64,000 nucleotides of DNA from SIG77 sp045589595. GTDB taxonomy: Bacteria > Verrucomicrobiota > Lentisphaeria > Victivallales > UBA1829. The notes under the pieces were generated by a model. It made no database searches and was not told where the DNA came from. It saw nothing but the letters and a program-made list of their open reading frames with translations. Every line of letters starts with the position of its first letter. Position 1 is the first letter of the stretch. This document shows, one piece after another, positions 43,280 through 52,553 of this stretch. The position numbers and the translations under genes were made by a program. The stretch is taken from positions 68,761 to 132,760 of the forward strand of contig JAZNPK010000010.1 in assembly GCA_045589595.1 (NCBI GenBank), written 5' to 3'.

Positions 43280-44580
43280 TTCCGTTCTCCTTGTTGTGAC
43301 GGGGTGAAGGTTATCTTGAGAATACGTTTCGTTTCGTGTGTGACCGGTGCTTCTGCCGAATGTCTGACGCCGGGTGCGAGGAAGATCCTGTCGTCTCCGG
43401 CTTCTCCCCGCAGAACGACGCGTTTTTCAGCTGGGATATGCTGATCGCAGAACAGGCGTTTCAGGTTTTTCCGTTTGCCGTCAAATGAAAGGATCGTATC
43501 GCCGCTGCGCCACGGTGTCAGACGGAAATATTCCGGGAGTTCTGCCGCATCAAAATAAGCGGCGCCGTCTGTCAGATCCGGGGCAGGGGATGCCGGAATC
43601 AGTTCGGCAGTCAGATCACCGCAGACCGACTCCGTGCGCCAGAACCATTGCTGTTCAGGCGCGTCTCTGTATTCTGCAAGGCTTACGCCCTGTTTGTTCA
43701 CGCGTAGAAAATATCTGCCATTGACGGGGATCTTTTCCGTTTTATTGTTTCGCAGCGCAGACCGGAGCCGTTCCGCCAGATTCCGTGAAGGCAGGATCTC
43801 TGCCGGTTCCAGCAGAAGCCGGAGGACCCGGATCAGCAGAGCGGGATGCAGTTCCTTCCATGCAGAAAGACCTTCGGTCCGGCACGACTCGTACGCCTGA
43901 AACGCTGCGTCTTCCAGATATGCCGCATCGTCCGCCAGCGACAGAATTGCCTGACGCAGTCCGCCGGGCGCAAAGGGCGCATGTTCCGCCAGAGACGGCA
44001 GCAGATCGTTCCGCAGATAGTTCCGGAAATAAATATCCTGTTCATTGGTCCGGTCCGTACACCATTGCCGGATGCCCTGCTGCCGCAGAAAATCTTCGAT
44101 CTCTTTCCGTGTCATATCCAGCATGGGACGCCGGAACCTGATCCCCTGAACGGTCCGTTCCTCCCGGAGCGCTGTCAAGCCGGAAACATTGGAGCCGCGA
44201 CACAGGCGGATCAGCATCGTCTCAACGGCATCGTCGCCGTGATGACCGAGCAGGACCACGGCATTTTTTCTGCCGTTGATGATCTTCTTCCATGCCTCAA
44301 GCCGGAGCCGCCGTGCTGCAGCTTCATCGCCTTCGCCGTGCCGACGGTTTGCCGGGACATCCAGCGGTACAAGCAGAAAAGGGATCTCTCTTGATTCACA
44401 GAACTCTTTGCAGAAATCGGCGTCCGCAAGTGATTCGCCGCCCCGCAATCCGTGTTCAAAATGTACGGCACAGATGCGGCTGACAGGATACATTTGTACC
44501 GCCTTCAGCAGCAGTGTCAGAGAATCCGCACCGCCGCTGAAAGATACAAAGATTGTTTCCTGTTCCGTAATGCCGGACAC
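43276..44580 (-). CDS. tilS: tRNA(Ile)-lysidine synthetase
   Basis: This modifies C34 of tRNA-Ile(CAU) to lysidine, with ATP and lysine, so that it reads AUA. The 434-residue protein has the PP-loop SFSGGADS (residues 13-20), HFEHGLRGGESLADADFC, GHHGDDAVETMLIRLCRG and the TilS C-terminal domain (about 350-434). A GTG start at 44580 is chosen: it lies 4 bases after the thioredoxin stop. Coupling to the upstream gene explains the weak RBS. Normal length, complete motifs. Confidence 0.92.
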   Translation of the reverse strand: MSGITEQETIFVSFSGGADSLTLLLKAVQMYPVSRICAVHFEHGLRGGESLADADFCKEFCESREIPFLLVPLDVPANRRHGEGDEAAARRLRLEAWKKIINGRKNAVVLLGHHGDDAVETMLIRLCRGSNVSGLTALREERTVQGIRFRRPMLDMTRKEIEDFLRQQGIRQWCTDRTNEQDIYFRNYLRNDLLPSLAEHAPFAPGGLRQAILSLADDAAYLEDAAFQAYESCRTEGLSAWKELHPALLIRVLRLLLEPAEILPSRNLAERLRSALRNNKTEKIPVNGRYFLRVNKQGVSLAEYRDAPEQQWFWRTESVCGDLTAELIPASPAPDLTDGAAYFDAAELPEYFRLTPWRSGDTILSFDGKRKNLKRLFCDQHIPAEKRVVLRGEAGDDRIFLAPGVRHSAEAPVTHETKRILKITFTPSQQGERK

Positions 44581-44584
44581 CGTG

Positions 44585-44899
44585 TCAGGCTTCCATCAAT
44601 GCGTTCAACAGCGTTTCTTTTGTCTGGACGCCCATGAATGAACGGACGATTTTACCATCCTTGACAATGAAGATGGAGGGGATGCTTCTGACGCCGAAAC
44701 GGGCTGCCAGCGCGGGGAACTGATCTACATCGATCTTCCCAACCAGCACATCGTCCGGCAGGTCGGCGGCAGTTTCTTCCAGAATGGGGGTGAACATTTT
44801 GCAGGGACCGCACCAGGTTGCCCAGAAGTCAAGCAGGCAGAGTTTGCCCTGTGTTTCAGCGTCGAAATCTGCATCCGTCAAATTTTTGATTGTACTCAT
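44585..44899 (-). CDS. trxA: Thioredoxin
   Basis: A cytoplasmic 104-residue dithiol protein reducing protein disulfides. The active site WCGPC is at residues 29-33 in DFWATWCGPCKMFTPIL; the cis-Pro is in VRSIPSIF. Full length with no signal peptide. It is the first gene of the trx-tilS-nitroreductase operon; upstream (44900-45020) are the start region and tRNA-Glu. Confidence 0.95.
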   Translation of the reverse strand: MSTIKNLTDADFDAETQGKLCLLDFWATWCGPCKMFTPILEETAADLPDDVLVGKIDVDQFPALAARFGVRSIPSIFIVKDGKIVRSFMGVQTKETLLNALMEA

Positions 44900-45020
44900 C
44901 GTTGTTTTTCCTTTTTCAGTTTGCTGTTCATACCAGTCCGCAAGGCGGACACAATTCTACCGTATTATACAACGACAAGCGGGGAAATCAACAGGTTTGC
45001 CGGAAAAAGAACAAAAAAAA

Positions 45021-45096
45021 TGGCATCCCCAACGGGATTCGAACCCGTGTTACCAGGATGAGAACCTGGTGTCCTGGGCCTCTAGACGATAGGGAC
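45021..45096 (-). tRNA. tRNA-Glu (anticodon CUC)
   Basis: Minus strand: GTCCCTATCGTCTAGAGGCC, anticodon arm CCAGG-TTCTCAT-CCTGG (CTC at 34-36), T arm ACGGGTTCGAATCCCGT, and an end GGGGATGCCA with encoded CCA. It is very close to the standard bacterial tRNA-Glu sequence, including the G1-U72-type pair. Confidence 0.95.
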
Positions 45097-45108
45097 GCGC
45101 GATAAAAT

Positions 45109-45137
45109 AATATAGCCCGCCCCGATCATAAATGCAA
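45109..45137 (-). promoter_or_regulatory. Promoter of tRNA-Glu
   Basis: Minus strand: TTGCAT (45137-45132), a 17-base spacer and TATATT (45114-45109), 12 bases before the tRNA 5' end. It overlaps the hairpin that ends the DUF4432 gene. Confidence 0.65.
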
Positions 45138-45145
45138 GGCGGGCT
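45114..45145 (-). terminator. Hairpin after the DUF4432 gene
   Basis: AGCCCGCC (45114-45121) / GGCGGGCT (45138-45145) with only a loose T-rich tail (ATATTATTTT) on the minus strand. It overlaps the tRNA-Glu promoter, so readthrough into the tRNA is possible. Confidence 0.5.
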
Positions 45146-45157
45146 GCGAAAAAACGG

Positions 45158-46180
45158 TTATTTTTCCGGCTGGATGTTTTCAAAAATGAAGCCGAACTGG
45201 AAATACCTGGATTCGCCGGGCATCAGCTTATCCGCAGTTCCGTCTGCGATCTCGGCATTTCTGCCTTTCAGATAGGTATTGGTCGGTTCCAGACCGAGAA
45301 CATAGCGGCTCTGATGAATGTTTTTCCACTGGACCAGACGGGGCAGGGTATTGGTGTTGTACACGATGGAAACGCGGATGCCGAGCGCGGGATTCTCCAC
45401 GGAAAAAATAGCATCGCCGCCTTCATTCGCCGGTTCCAGTTCATGGAAGAAACACTGTTCCGGCGGATTGCTCGCGTCCGGCGGCGGCATGACATTCCAT
45501 TGATCCAAACCTTTTTCCGCATGGATGTCTCGGGGCGTGATCTTGTGTTCCGGCAGGGGGAACCGGATGTCGGGGGAAATAAAAGGATAACCGAAGTTGC
45601 AGTGATACAGGATCTGAACATAATCTTCCGCCGGTCCCAGATTGGTGACACGGTCCGTGACCATGATCATATTGCTGCCGAGAGATGTTGTAATGGAGCG
45701 CTCCAACTGCATATTTTCACCGAAAATGGCGGCTTCACGCACCACGCCGCTGATACGGATCCGGTACTCGGAACCTTCTTCGTTCCAGCCGCGGGATATG
45801 GAAACATCTTCCGCAGGTTGCGCGGAGATCCTGCCGTGCAGACCGAATTCATCGTCGGGCGTGCCGGTACTGCGCAGACCGCAGGTCGTCATCAGACCGC
45901 CCTGCCAGGTGCGGAGCCACGCCGCGCCCGCCGGATCGTATTCCATCCGGGAACGGTGGATGCCCGGCGTCCGGAACACCAGCGGCAGACCGTTGAAACT
46001 CGCTTCCACAATATCCATGGCACGATCCGGCGCAATGGTGAAATGCAGACCGGAACCGTTGTCAACATCGATGATCCGGTTGCCTCTGCCGTGGCCGCTG
46101 GTCAGTTCCGATTCGCGCACCCACGCAATCTGATCCATTGTCGCAAGAAATGGTGTAAGTTCTTCTCTCAGGGATGCCAT
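45158..46180 (-). CDS. Aldose 1-epimerase-like protein (DUF4432)
   Basis: A 340-residue galactose-mutarotase-fold protein. It matches DUF4432 in pattern: FTIAPDRAMDIVEASFNGLPL, the long GGLMTTCGLRSTG block, FGLHGRISAQPAED with a His, then ILYHCNFGYPF and LEPTNTYLKGRN. Mutarotase-like catalytic His/Glu positions are retained. Probably epimerises an aldose anomer before the sugar pathway. GGAGG lies 6 bases before the ATG. It starts 23 bases after manA stops, so both are one operon for mannose-type sugars. Confidence 0.85.
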   Translation of the reverse strand: MASLREELTPFLATMDQIAWVRESELTSGHGRGNRIIDVDNGSGLHFTIAPDRAMDIVEASFNGLPLVFRTPGIHRSRMEYDPAGAAWLRTWQGGLMTTCGLRSTGTPDDEFGLHGRISAQPAEDVSISRGWNEEGSEYRIRISGVVREAAIFGENMQLERSITTSLGSNMIMVTDRVTNLGPAEDYVQILYHCNFGYPFISPDIRFPLPEHKITPRDIHAEKGLDQWNVMPPPDASNPPEQCFFHELEPANEGGDAIFSVENPALGIRVSIVYNTNTLPRLVQWKNIHQSRYVLGLEPTNTYLKGRNAEIADGTADKLMPGESRYFQFGFIFENIQPEK

Positions 46181-46203
46181 GTTTTACCTCCGTTCAGGTT
46201 TTT

Positions 46204-47085
46204 TTATTGTGTCGCAAGGATCACCGTTGCCATATCGCCGGACAGTTTATAATTGCCCAGTTGTGCCGGTATCAGACAGGAATGTGCCGCCGGCAGCGTA
46301 CAGGTGTTGCGGCTTGTGTGGATTTGTACAGGTTTATTGGTTGCGGTGAGAACATGATAGGTTTCGTGTCCCGTGGAAAGTTCCATCTCACCGTTTACTT
46401 CAAGTTTCAGAACACGGAACGGCATGGACGCATCCATGTCTTCCGGATGAAGCCGGACGTGCTGTTTTTCAGATGTGTCAAGAATGGATAACGCCTGTTC
46501 CACATGAAGCGGACGCTCCGGCTTTCTGTTCCAATCGGAAAAACGGTACGTGATATTGCAGTTCGTCTGGATTTCAAGCAGCAGGATCCCGCCGCCGATG
46601 GAGTGGACTCTGCCGGGATGGATACAATACATATCCCCGGGGACCGCTTTATGGACCTGCATCAACTTCATCAGAGAATCGTTGTCCGGCAGCGCAGCCA
46701 CAAGATCGCCGGAGGTGACGCCTTCCGCGAGTCCGGCAAGGATCACCGCATCCGGCTCGGCTTCCATAATGTACCAGACTTCCGTCTTTGATTCCGGATG
46801 AAGCTGCAGAGAAAGCATGTCGGCAGTATCGATCAGTTTGACGATCAGGGGGAACCGCATACCGGGGACCCAGGAGGACCCCACGATCTCCGCTCCGGCA
46901 ACACTCATCAATGAATGGAGCGTCATACCCGCAAGCGGTCCGTTGCAGATCCTTGCACGGTCAGCGATCTCCCACGCTTCCCCGATCCGTTCTTTGCCTT
47001 TACGCAACAGACAACCGCCCCAGGGCGCAGAGCAATACTCCGTCTCGAACATGAGCGGATAAAGTTCTCTATACTGAGAATCCAT
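46204..47085 (-). CDS. manA: Mannose-6-phosphate isomerase, class I
   Basis: Interconverts mannose 6-phosphate and fructose 6-phosphate. The zinc motifs are LSLQLHPESKTEVWYI and YCIHPGRVHSIGGGILLLEIQ, as in the short (~300 residue) bacterial PMI with a cupin core; SDWNRKPERPLH follows. 293 residues is normal for this subtype. No RBS is evident upstream of the ATG at 47085, so the real start may be slightly downstream. The DUF4432 gene follows in the operon. Confidence 0.9.
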   Translation of the reverse strand: MDSQYRELYPLMFETEYCSAPWGGCLLRKGKERIGEAWEIADRARICNGPLAGMTLHSLMSVAGAEIVGSSWVPGMRFPLIVKLIDTADMLSLQLHPESKTEVWYIMEAEPDAVILAGLAEGVTSGDLVAALPDNDSLMKLMQVHKAVPGDMYCIHPGRVHSIGGGILLLEIQTNCNITYRFSDWNRKPERPLHVEQALSILDTSEKQHVRLHPEDMDASMPFRVLKLEVNGEMELSTGHETYHVLTATNKPVQIHTSRNTCTLPAAHSCLIPAQLGNYKLSGDMATVILATQ

Positions 47086-47277
47086 AGTACAACAATTTTT
47101 TTCCTGGCGAAAGAAAGTTTTGGGGACGCCGACGTTGCTAATATAAATGTAATGTTTGCCGAATTCCAGTAAAAAAACAGTTTTTTTGCAAGTTTTTTGC
47201 GAAAAACAGTTTCATTTTCCATAAAATGCGCTATAATACAGGCGTATCAACCCGAAAATATGAAAGGAAAATCAAAA

Positions 47278-47907
47278 ATGGCAGTCGAATTGAAAAACGA
47301 TCAGGATAAGCTGAGCTACACACTCGGCATGAACATTTCTTTATCCATCCTCCAGCTTCCTCTGGAACTGAACAAAGAAGTGGTGATCGCTTGCGTGGCA
47401 GATCTTCTCCGCGGCGGTCAGCCCCAGATCGAACAGCAGGAATATCAGAAGATCATGCAGGATTTCCAGAAACAGCTTCAGACCATCGCCGCTGAACAGA
47501 AAAAGAAAGCCGGCGAAGCCAATGCCGAGATCAGCCGCAAATTCCTGGAAGAAAACGCAAAGAAAGAAGGCGTGAAAGTGACGAACAGCGGCTTGCAGTA
47601 CATCGTGCTGGAAGAAGGCAACGGCGAAAACCCCAAAGCCACCGATACCGTGAAAGTCCATTACGAAGGTACCCTCATCAATGGTCAGATCTTCGACAGC
47701 TCCATCAAGCGCGGCGAACCCGTTGAGTTCCCCCTGAATCATGTGATCCCGGGCTGGACCGAAGGTCTCCAGCTGATGAGACCCGGCGCAAAATACCGCT
47801 TCTTCATCCCCTCCGATCTGGCATACGGCGAACACGGCGCCGGTGATATGATCGCTCCCAATTCCGCACTGATCTTTGATGTGGAATTGATCGAAGTCAA
47901 AGGATAA
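47278..47907 (+). CDS. FKBP-type peptidyl-prolyl cis-trans isomerase
   Basis: A 209-residue protein with an N-terminal dimerisation domain (about residues 1-85) and a Mip/FkpA-like FKBP domain (about 105-208): VKVHYEGTLINGQIFDSS, PLNHVIPGWTEGLQLM and YGEHGAGDMIAPNSALIF. No signal peptide is found, unlike FkpA, so it acts in the cytoplasm. The ATG at 47278 is preferred (AAAGGA 9 bases upstream; TATAAT at 47232-47237); upstream in-frame Met codons lack RBSs. Confidence 0.9.
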   Translation: MAVELKNDQDKLSYTLGMNISLSILQLPLELNKEVVIACVADLLRGGQPQIEQQEYQKIMQDFQKQLQTIAAEQKKKAGEANAEISRKFLEENAKKEGVKVTNSGLQYIVLEEGNGENPKATDTVKVHYEGTLINGQIFDSSIKRGEPVEFPLNHVIPGWTEGLQLMRPGAKYRFFIPSDLAYGEHGAGDMIAPNSALIFDVELIEVKG

Positions 47908-47937
47908 GATCCGGGATACCGCTTACGCTCCGTACAA

Positions 47938-48068
47938 GGCTGCGGGCGGGACCGTGGCAGACGCACGCGCGTCTGCCGAAAAAAACCAGGCACAGTTCAA
48001 GCGTGAACTGTGCCGTTTTTTTTTACGCCGCACCTCCCGGTGGCGGCGTTACGGTCCCGCCCGCAGCC
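47938..48068. repeat. 131-bp nested inverted-repeat element (four-way junction)
   Basis: A perfect 18-bp inverted repeat (47938-47955 / 48051-48068; GGCTGCGGGCGGGACCGT and its complement) encloses three hairpins: GGCAGACGC/GCGTCTGCC, GGCACAGTTCA/TGAACTGTGCC (with T9 after it) and ACGCCGC/GCGGCGT. As DNA it can form a cruciform; as RNA a four-way junction. It lies just after the FKBP gene and before the HlyD-operon promoter. Confidence 0.75.
47989..48024 (+). terminator. Intrinsic terminator after FKBP
   Basis: The perfect 11-bp stem GGCACAGTTCA (47989-47999) / TGAACTGTGCC (48004-48014) is followed by G and nine T. It is the second hairpin of the nested element. Confidence 0.8.
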
Positions 48069-48098
48069 AAAAAATGCTGTTTTTTTACAATTTCCGTA

Positions 48099-48127
48099 TT
48101 GACTTTACGCAGAACTTGAAGTAAAAT
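48099..48127 (+). promoter_or_regulatory. Promoter of the HlyD/M50/CapA operon
   Basis: TTGACT (48099-48104), a 17-base spacer and TAAAAT (48122-48127) lie 49 bases before the first start. Confidence 0.65.
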
Positions 48128-48176
48128 ACAGGTGAATCATATTTAACTATTTAAAATAATGAAAGAAGGTCAACTG

Positions 48177-48992
48177 ATGAGAAAGAGTATGATCCCTCTG
48201 CTGGCGGCGGCGCTGTTCAGCGGTTCAGTTTATTTGTCGGCACAGAATGCGGAGAGTGGACTGGTCCCTTCCGCGGCGGTGCAGAAGAAGCAAGTTGTGA
48301 AAGTTGTGTTTTTCCCGTTCCGGGAAGCGATCCTTGCATCCCGTATTGACGGCGTTGTGCTGGAAAACAATTTAAGGATCGGGCAGCGTTTCAAACAGGG
48401 CGAAGTCCTTGTCCGGCTGGATGATGTCCGGTTCCGTGTGGAACTGGAGCGTGTTCAGGCGTTGGAGAAGGAAAGTATTGCGTTGTGTGATTTTGCCAAA
48501 GAAACGCTGAAGGCGCAGGAAGATATGTTCAAACAGGCAATGATCAGTGAGATCGACTTCAAGAAAGCGAAGCTGGATGTGGAAACATCTGCCGCCCGTC
48601 TTCTGGCGATCCGCGCCAATCTGAAAGAAGCCCAGAACCAGTTGTCTTACTGCGTGATCTCGGCACCGATCGCAGGGCGTATCGAAGAAATCGCCACACG
48701 TTCCTTTGAAAACCTCCGGGCGGGGCAGCCTCTTGTGCGGATCATTGACGACAATCTGCTGAAAGCTGTGATGTTTGTGCCGGTCTCCCTGCTGGAACAG
48801 CTCAAGCCCGGAACGGATGTGGATCTTTTCTGCACCGATACGAAAAAAGCGATCAAGGGAAAAGTGTATGAAATCGCGCCCCGCGCCGATCACCGGAGCG
48901 GAACGATCGAGATCCATGCAGTTGTTGACAACAGAGACGGCGGTATCACTGCCGGTATGACAGGAGAATTTTCTTATGCCGGGACCCGCTGA
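48177..48992 (+). CDS. HlyD-type periplasmic adaptor
   Basis: A 271-residue membrane-fusion-like protein. A signal peptide ends near YLSAQN. Then come a lipoyl/barrel-sandwich hybrid (EAILASRIDGVVLENNLRIG, RFKQGEVLVRLDD), a coiled-coil hairpin (about residues 90-150) and a beta-barrel (ISAPIAGRIEEI...KGKVYEIAPRAD). It is shorter than standard RND adaptors. The ATG at 48177 has AAGG 8 bases upstream. It begins the four-gene operon and probably bridges the inner-membrane parts encoded next to a periplasmic or outer-membrane partner. Confidence 0.85.
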   Translation: MRKSMIPLLAAALFSGSVYLSAQNAESGLVPSAAVQKKQVVKVVFFPFREAILASRIDGVVLENNLRIGQRFKQGEVLVRLDDVRFRVELERVQALEKESIALCDFAKETLKAQEDMFKQAMISEIDFKKAKLDVETSAARLLAIRANLKEAQNQLSYCVISAPIAGRIEEIATRSFENLRAGQPLVRIIDDNLLKAVMFVPVSLLEQLKPGTDVDLFCTDTKKAIKGKVYEIAPRADHRSGTIEIHAVVDNRDGGITAGMTGEFSYAGTR

Positions 48993-50385
48993 TCAACTTC
49001 AGGAAATGGCTGCACGCCTCAAGGCGTTCGGCGTAATTATGCGTTTGGGACATGACATCTTCAACGCAAATGATTTTCAGACTGCCGCCGTCATGGCGGT
49101 GAACAATGCCCGTCCGGTGGTCGGATTCCGCAGTTCCACACTGTTGCGGATCCAGGACCGCAAAGCGGATGTGATCGCCCAGTATGCACAGCCGAATGTG
49201 AATGCGCACAGCCGTCAGGCGGTTCTTCAACGCAACATTCTGGAAATGACGGGTCCGCTGGATGATATTACGGAAATTTCTTCTGCGGTCGCAAACCAGT
49301 ACGGCGACGGCTCCGCGGTCCGCGAACTCTGTCCGGATGATGTGACGATCGTTCTCGTTCCGTTGAAACCGCCCCCGTTCCTGAAGAAACCTGCGTTCCA
49401 GTTGGTCTGGCTGCTTGAATTTGACGGCAAACCGCCTGCATATTCCATGACATCTGCAAAGCTGCTGGCATCCAGTTATTCGGAAGCGTTGTACTGTCAG
49501 CGGCTTGGTGGTTCCCGCGTCAGAAATTTCGGCAGACGGAAACTGATCAACTTCAAACGCATTTTCTGGATCCTTGTCCTTGCGGCTACGATCTATGTGA
49601 TGTTCCAGCCGATCCCGGAAAAAGTCAATGCCGAATTTGAATTGAAAGCACCGGAGATCACAACGGTATATGCCTGGTTTGACGGTCCGGTGGCAGACTG
49701 CCGCAGACCCGACGGACGCCTCTGGAAAGATGGTGATCAGGTGAAAGCCGGAGATGTGATCGCACGCTACGAGACCAGTCAGCTGGAATACCGTCTGGCA
49801 GCCGCACAGGCGGCAGTCCGTGAAACCGAGGCGGAACTTCAGTTGAAACAGGATGCCTCTTTCACTGAGAAAGAAAAACTCGGCGAAGTGAAATTGCTGG
49901 AAGCCCGTCTTCAGTCTGCAAAAGTTGCCGTGGCAGAAGCCCAATGGTATCTGGATCATGCGGAAATGAAAGCGCCCTGCGCCGGTATCCTTCAGTTGGC
50001 AGACCAGCGTGCGGAAGCGTTGATCGGGAAAGCGGTCCGTACCGGTGATAAGATTTTTGATGTGCTTGGCGGCGAAGGTATGGATGTGAAGGTGCCGATC
50101 AATGAACGGGAATCCTCCATTCTGCTGCAGAATCCGGAGATCATCACGCTGTTTCTGCATACATCGCCCGACACCCCGATCCTGGCGAAAGTCCGCGAGA
50201 TCAGCCCGTCACCGGAGTTGACCGAACAGCGTACCTACTGCTATAATCTGATCGCAGAACTGCCTCCGACACAGACCCGTGACCTGAAATACGGTATGCG
50301 CGGTATTGCCAAAGTGGAAGGTTCGGAAGTCTCCATCGGTTACTTCCTGTTCAAGAGTGTGATCCTTTACTTCCGGGGGCTGTAA
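48976..50385 (+). CDS. GAF-like domain plus membrane HlyD protein
   Basis: A 469-residue protein. The first ~180 residues have the look of a cytosolic GAF-like domain (GRPVVGFRSSTLLRIQ-type strands), a membrane helix lies at about 195-211 (IFWILVLAATIYVMF), and the periplasmic part is HlyD-like (lipoyl half KDGDQVKAGDVIARYETSQ, a coiled coil 270-330, second half, beta-barrel to 465). It overlaps the adaptor gene by 17 bases and has AGGAG 8 bases upstream, so it is coupled. The cytoplasmic domain could sense a ligand or hold a partner. Confidence 0.75.
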   Translation: MPGPADQLQEMAARLKAFGVIMRLGHDIFNANDFQTAAVMAVNNARPVVGFRSSTLLRIQDRKADVIAQYAQPNVNAHSRQAVLQRNILEMTGPLDDITEISSAVANQYGDGSAVRELCPDDVTIVLVPLKPPPFLKKPAFQLVWLLEFDGKPPAYSMTSAKLLASSYSEALYCQRLGGSRVRNFGRRKLINFKRIFWILVLAATIYVMFQPIPEKVNAEFELKAPEITTVYAWFDGPVADCRRPDGRLWKDGDQVKAGDVIARYETSQLEYRLAAAQAAVRETEAELQLKQDASFTEKEKLGEVKLLEARLQSAKVAVAEAQWYLDHAEMKAPCAGILQLADQRAEALIGKAVRTGDKIFDVLGGEGMDVKVPINERESSILLQNPEIITLFLHTSPDTPILAKVREISPSPELTEQRTYCYNLIAELPPTQTRDLKYGMRGIAKVEGSEVSIGYFLFKSVILYFRGL

Positions 50386-50388
50386 ATC

Positions 50389-52551
50389 ATGGCGGAAGAA
50401 CAGAAAATCCAGGCGGGCGAAAACGCATCGGCATCTGCCGCGTCCAGCCCTGCCGGGCAGCCGCCCCAGATGCCGAAGCCGGAACTGCAGACCGGTATGC
50501 TGCGTCAGGACATTGAATTGATCCGTCCGGGAGAGCATGGGGACTACGCCATGTTGTTTGACCCGGCGGCGGATGCCTATTACAAGATCAGTGAGCGTTC
50601 ACTTGATATTATTTCCCGTATCGACCGCAGCTATCCGCTGATGGAATTTCTGGAAATGCTGAACAACTGCGGGATGCAGGTGACGAAAGATGAAATGCTG
50701 CAGTTGATCTCATTTCTGCATCAGAGCAATCTTATTGCGCCGGAATACGGTCAGATGGAGCGCAAGTACGCCCAATATGTGAAGATGCGTGAAGATACGA
50801 TGTTCCTGCGTTTTTCAGCGGCGTATCTGTTTTTCAAACTGCCGCCGATCCGGCCGGAAAAATTTTACCGCTGGATCCGTCCGGCGGTTTCCTGGATGGC
50901 GTCCAAAGCCTTTGTGCTGATGCTTCTGATCCCTGCGGTGATCGGCTATGTGCTGATGATGCGGAACTTTTCGGAAGTCCGGTCCACGTTCCTCGACTCT
51001 CTGTCGTGGGCGGGATTGGCGAAATACTTTGTGGCGATCCTTGTAATGAAAGTGGTCCACGAAGCGGCGCACTCGTTGTCTGCGATCCACTTCAACTGCC
51101 GGGTACGCGGGGTAGGGCTCGGGTTCATGGTTTTTTATCCCCGTCTGTTTACGGATACCACCGATTCGTGGCGTCTGCCGCGTCGTCAACGGCTGTTGAT
51201 CGATGCTGCCGGTATCATCATTGAGCTGCTGGTTGGCGGTATTGCGGCATTGATCTGGGTATATTCGCCGCCCGGAGCGTGGAAATCCACCATGTTCTAT
51301 CTGTTTGCGGTAAGTACCATCAGTACATTGTTCGTCAACGGCAACCCGTGTATCCGTTACGATGGTTACTACATTTTGTGTGACGTGATGAACATTGAGA
51401 ACCTGATGACCCGTTCTTCGGAATATGTGAAACAGTTCTGGCGTTGGCATTTTCTGCGTCTGGGCACGAGTCCGAAAGAGGAGCGCGGTGGTTTTCTTCT
51501 GTTCTTCGGTATTATTTCCTTTATTTACCGTATTTTCCTTTACACGTCCATCATCATCATTATCTACAACCAGTTTGTGAAAGCGGTCGCTCTGGTGCTG
51601 CTGGTGCTGGAATTGTACAGTATCTTTATTTATCCGATGTATAAAGAGATCAAAACGATCCGGATGCTTTCCAAAAAATCGGCAAACAAAGCGCGTCTGT
51701 ATCTGTTTCTGATTTTGGCGGCGGTGATCTCGGCGGTTCTGTTTGTGCCGTTGTCCTGGAATCTGCATCTCGACGGTGTGGTGGTCCCGGCGTCACAGGT
51801 GCAGCTTGCGGTCCAGGAGGGCGGTTATCTGAAAGCTGCGCTGCCGGACCGACCGACGGAAGTGAAACCCGGCGACAATATTTTTGGCTTGTCCTCGCCG
51901 TTCCTTGATTTCGGTATTGAACGGAATCTCCGCGATGCGGAATATACGAAACAGCTTCAGGATCTGCAGTTGTCCGGCAAAGAAACGCTGGGTGCTGCGC
52001 AGGTGAGTCAGCAGAAACTTGTTACGGTCGATTCCGTATTGAAGGAACTGAACCGCCGGAAAGGTGAATTGTCCGCAGTCTCGCCCATCGACGGTATTTT
52101 CATTCCGAAACTGCCGGGACATGTTTCCGCCGGTATGTTCCTGCCGAAGGGCGCATTGATCGGGGAGATCATTTCCCGCGAAAAGATGATTTATGCTTAT
52201 GCGGACGACCGCGACATTCCCAAGCTGAAGATCGGGGAACGGGTACAGATCCGCGCCCACGACAGTCTGGAAGATCATTTCGGCACGATTACTGCCATCA
52301 ATCCGGTTCCGTCCAAACTGAAAAATTCGCCATTGCTTCAGCAGTTCGGCGGACCGATCCCGGTTTACATCGATGAAAAGCAGGTCGGGGAATACACTTC
52401 AGTTCTGCCGTTGTACCGGGTGGAAATCAACTTTGATCTGCCGCCGCCGATCCAGGTCGGGCGGACATTGAAATTGGAAGTCATCCATACGGAGCGGCTT
52501 TACGATACACTGAAACAATATGCAATCTCTATTATCCGCAAGGAGTTCTGA
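50389..52551 (+). CDS. PqqD-like/M50 metalloprotease/HlyD fusion protein
   Basis: A 720-residue multi-domain membrane protein. In order: an acidic/Pro-Ala tail; a PqqD/RRE-like winged-helix region (about 40-115, LFDPAADAYYKISERSLDII); a multi-helix site-2-protease core with the zinc motif HEAAH (224-228) and NGNPCIRYDGYY (the N-P-x-x-x-x-D-G pattern) at 319-326; further membrane helices to ~480; then a HlyD-type lipoyl domain and barrel. Such fusions process and export a peptide or lipid-linked cargo. It starts 3 bases after the previous gene. Target unknown. Confidence 0.75.
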   Translation: MAEEQKIQAGENASASAASSPAGQPPQMPKPELQTGMLRQDIELIRPGEHGDYAMLFDPAADAYYKISERSLDIISRIDRSYPLMEFLEMLNNCGMQVTKDEMLQLISFLHQSNLIAPEYGQMERKYAQYVKMREDTMFLRFSAAYLFFKLPPIRPEKFYRWIRPAVSWMASKAFVLMLLIPAVIGYVLMMRNFSEVRSTFLDSLSWAGLAKYFVAILVMKVVHEAAHSLSAIHFNCRVRGVGLGFMVFYPRLFTDTTDSWRLPRRQRLLIDAAGIIIELLVGGIAALIWVYSPPGAWKSTMFYLFAVSTISTLFVNGNPCIRYDGYYILCDVMNIENLMTRSSEYVKQFWRWHFLRLGTSPKEERGGFLLFFGIISFIYRIFLYTSIIIIIYNQFVKAVALVLLVLELYSIFIYPMYKEIKTIRMLSKKSANKARLYLFLILAAVISAVLFVPLSWNLHLDGVVVPASQVQLAVQEGGYLKAALPDRPTEVKPGDNIFGLSSPFLDFGIERNLRDAEYTKQLQDLQLSGKETLGAAQVSQQKLVTVDSVLKELNRRKGELSAVSPIDGIFIPKLPGHVSAGMFLPKGALIGEIISREKMIYAYADDRDIPKLKIGERVQIRAHDSLEDHFGTITAINPVPSKLKNSPLLQQFGGPIPVYIDEKQVGEYTSVLPLYRVEINFDLPPPIQVGRTLKLEVIHTERLYDTLKQYAISIIRKEF

Positions 52552-52553
52552 GC

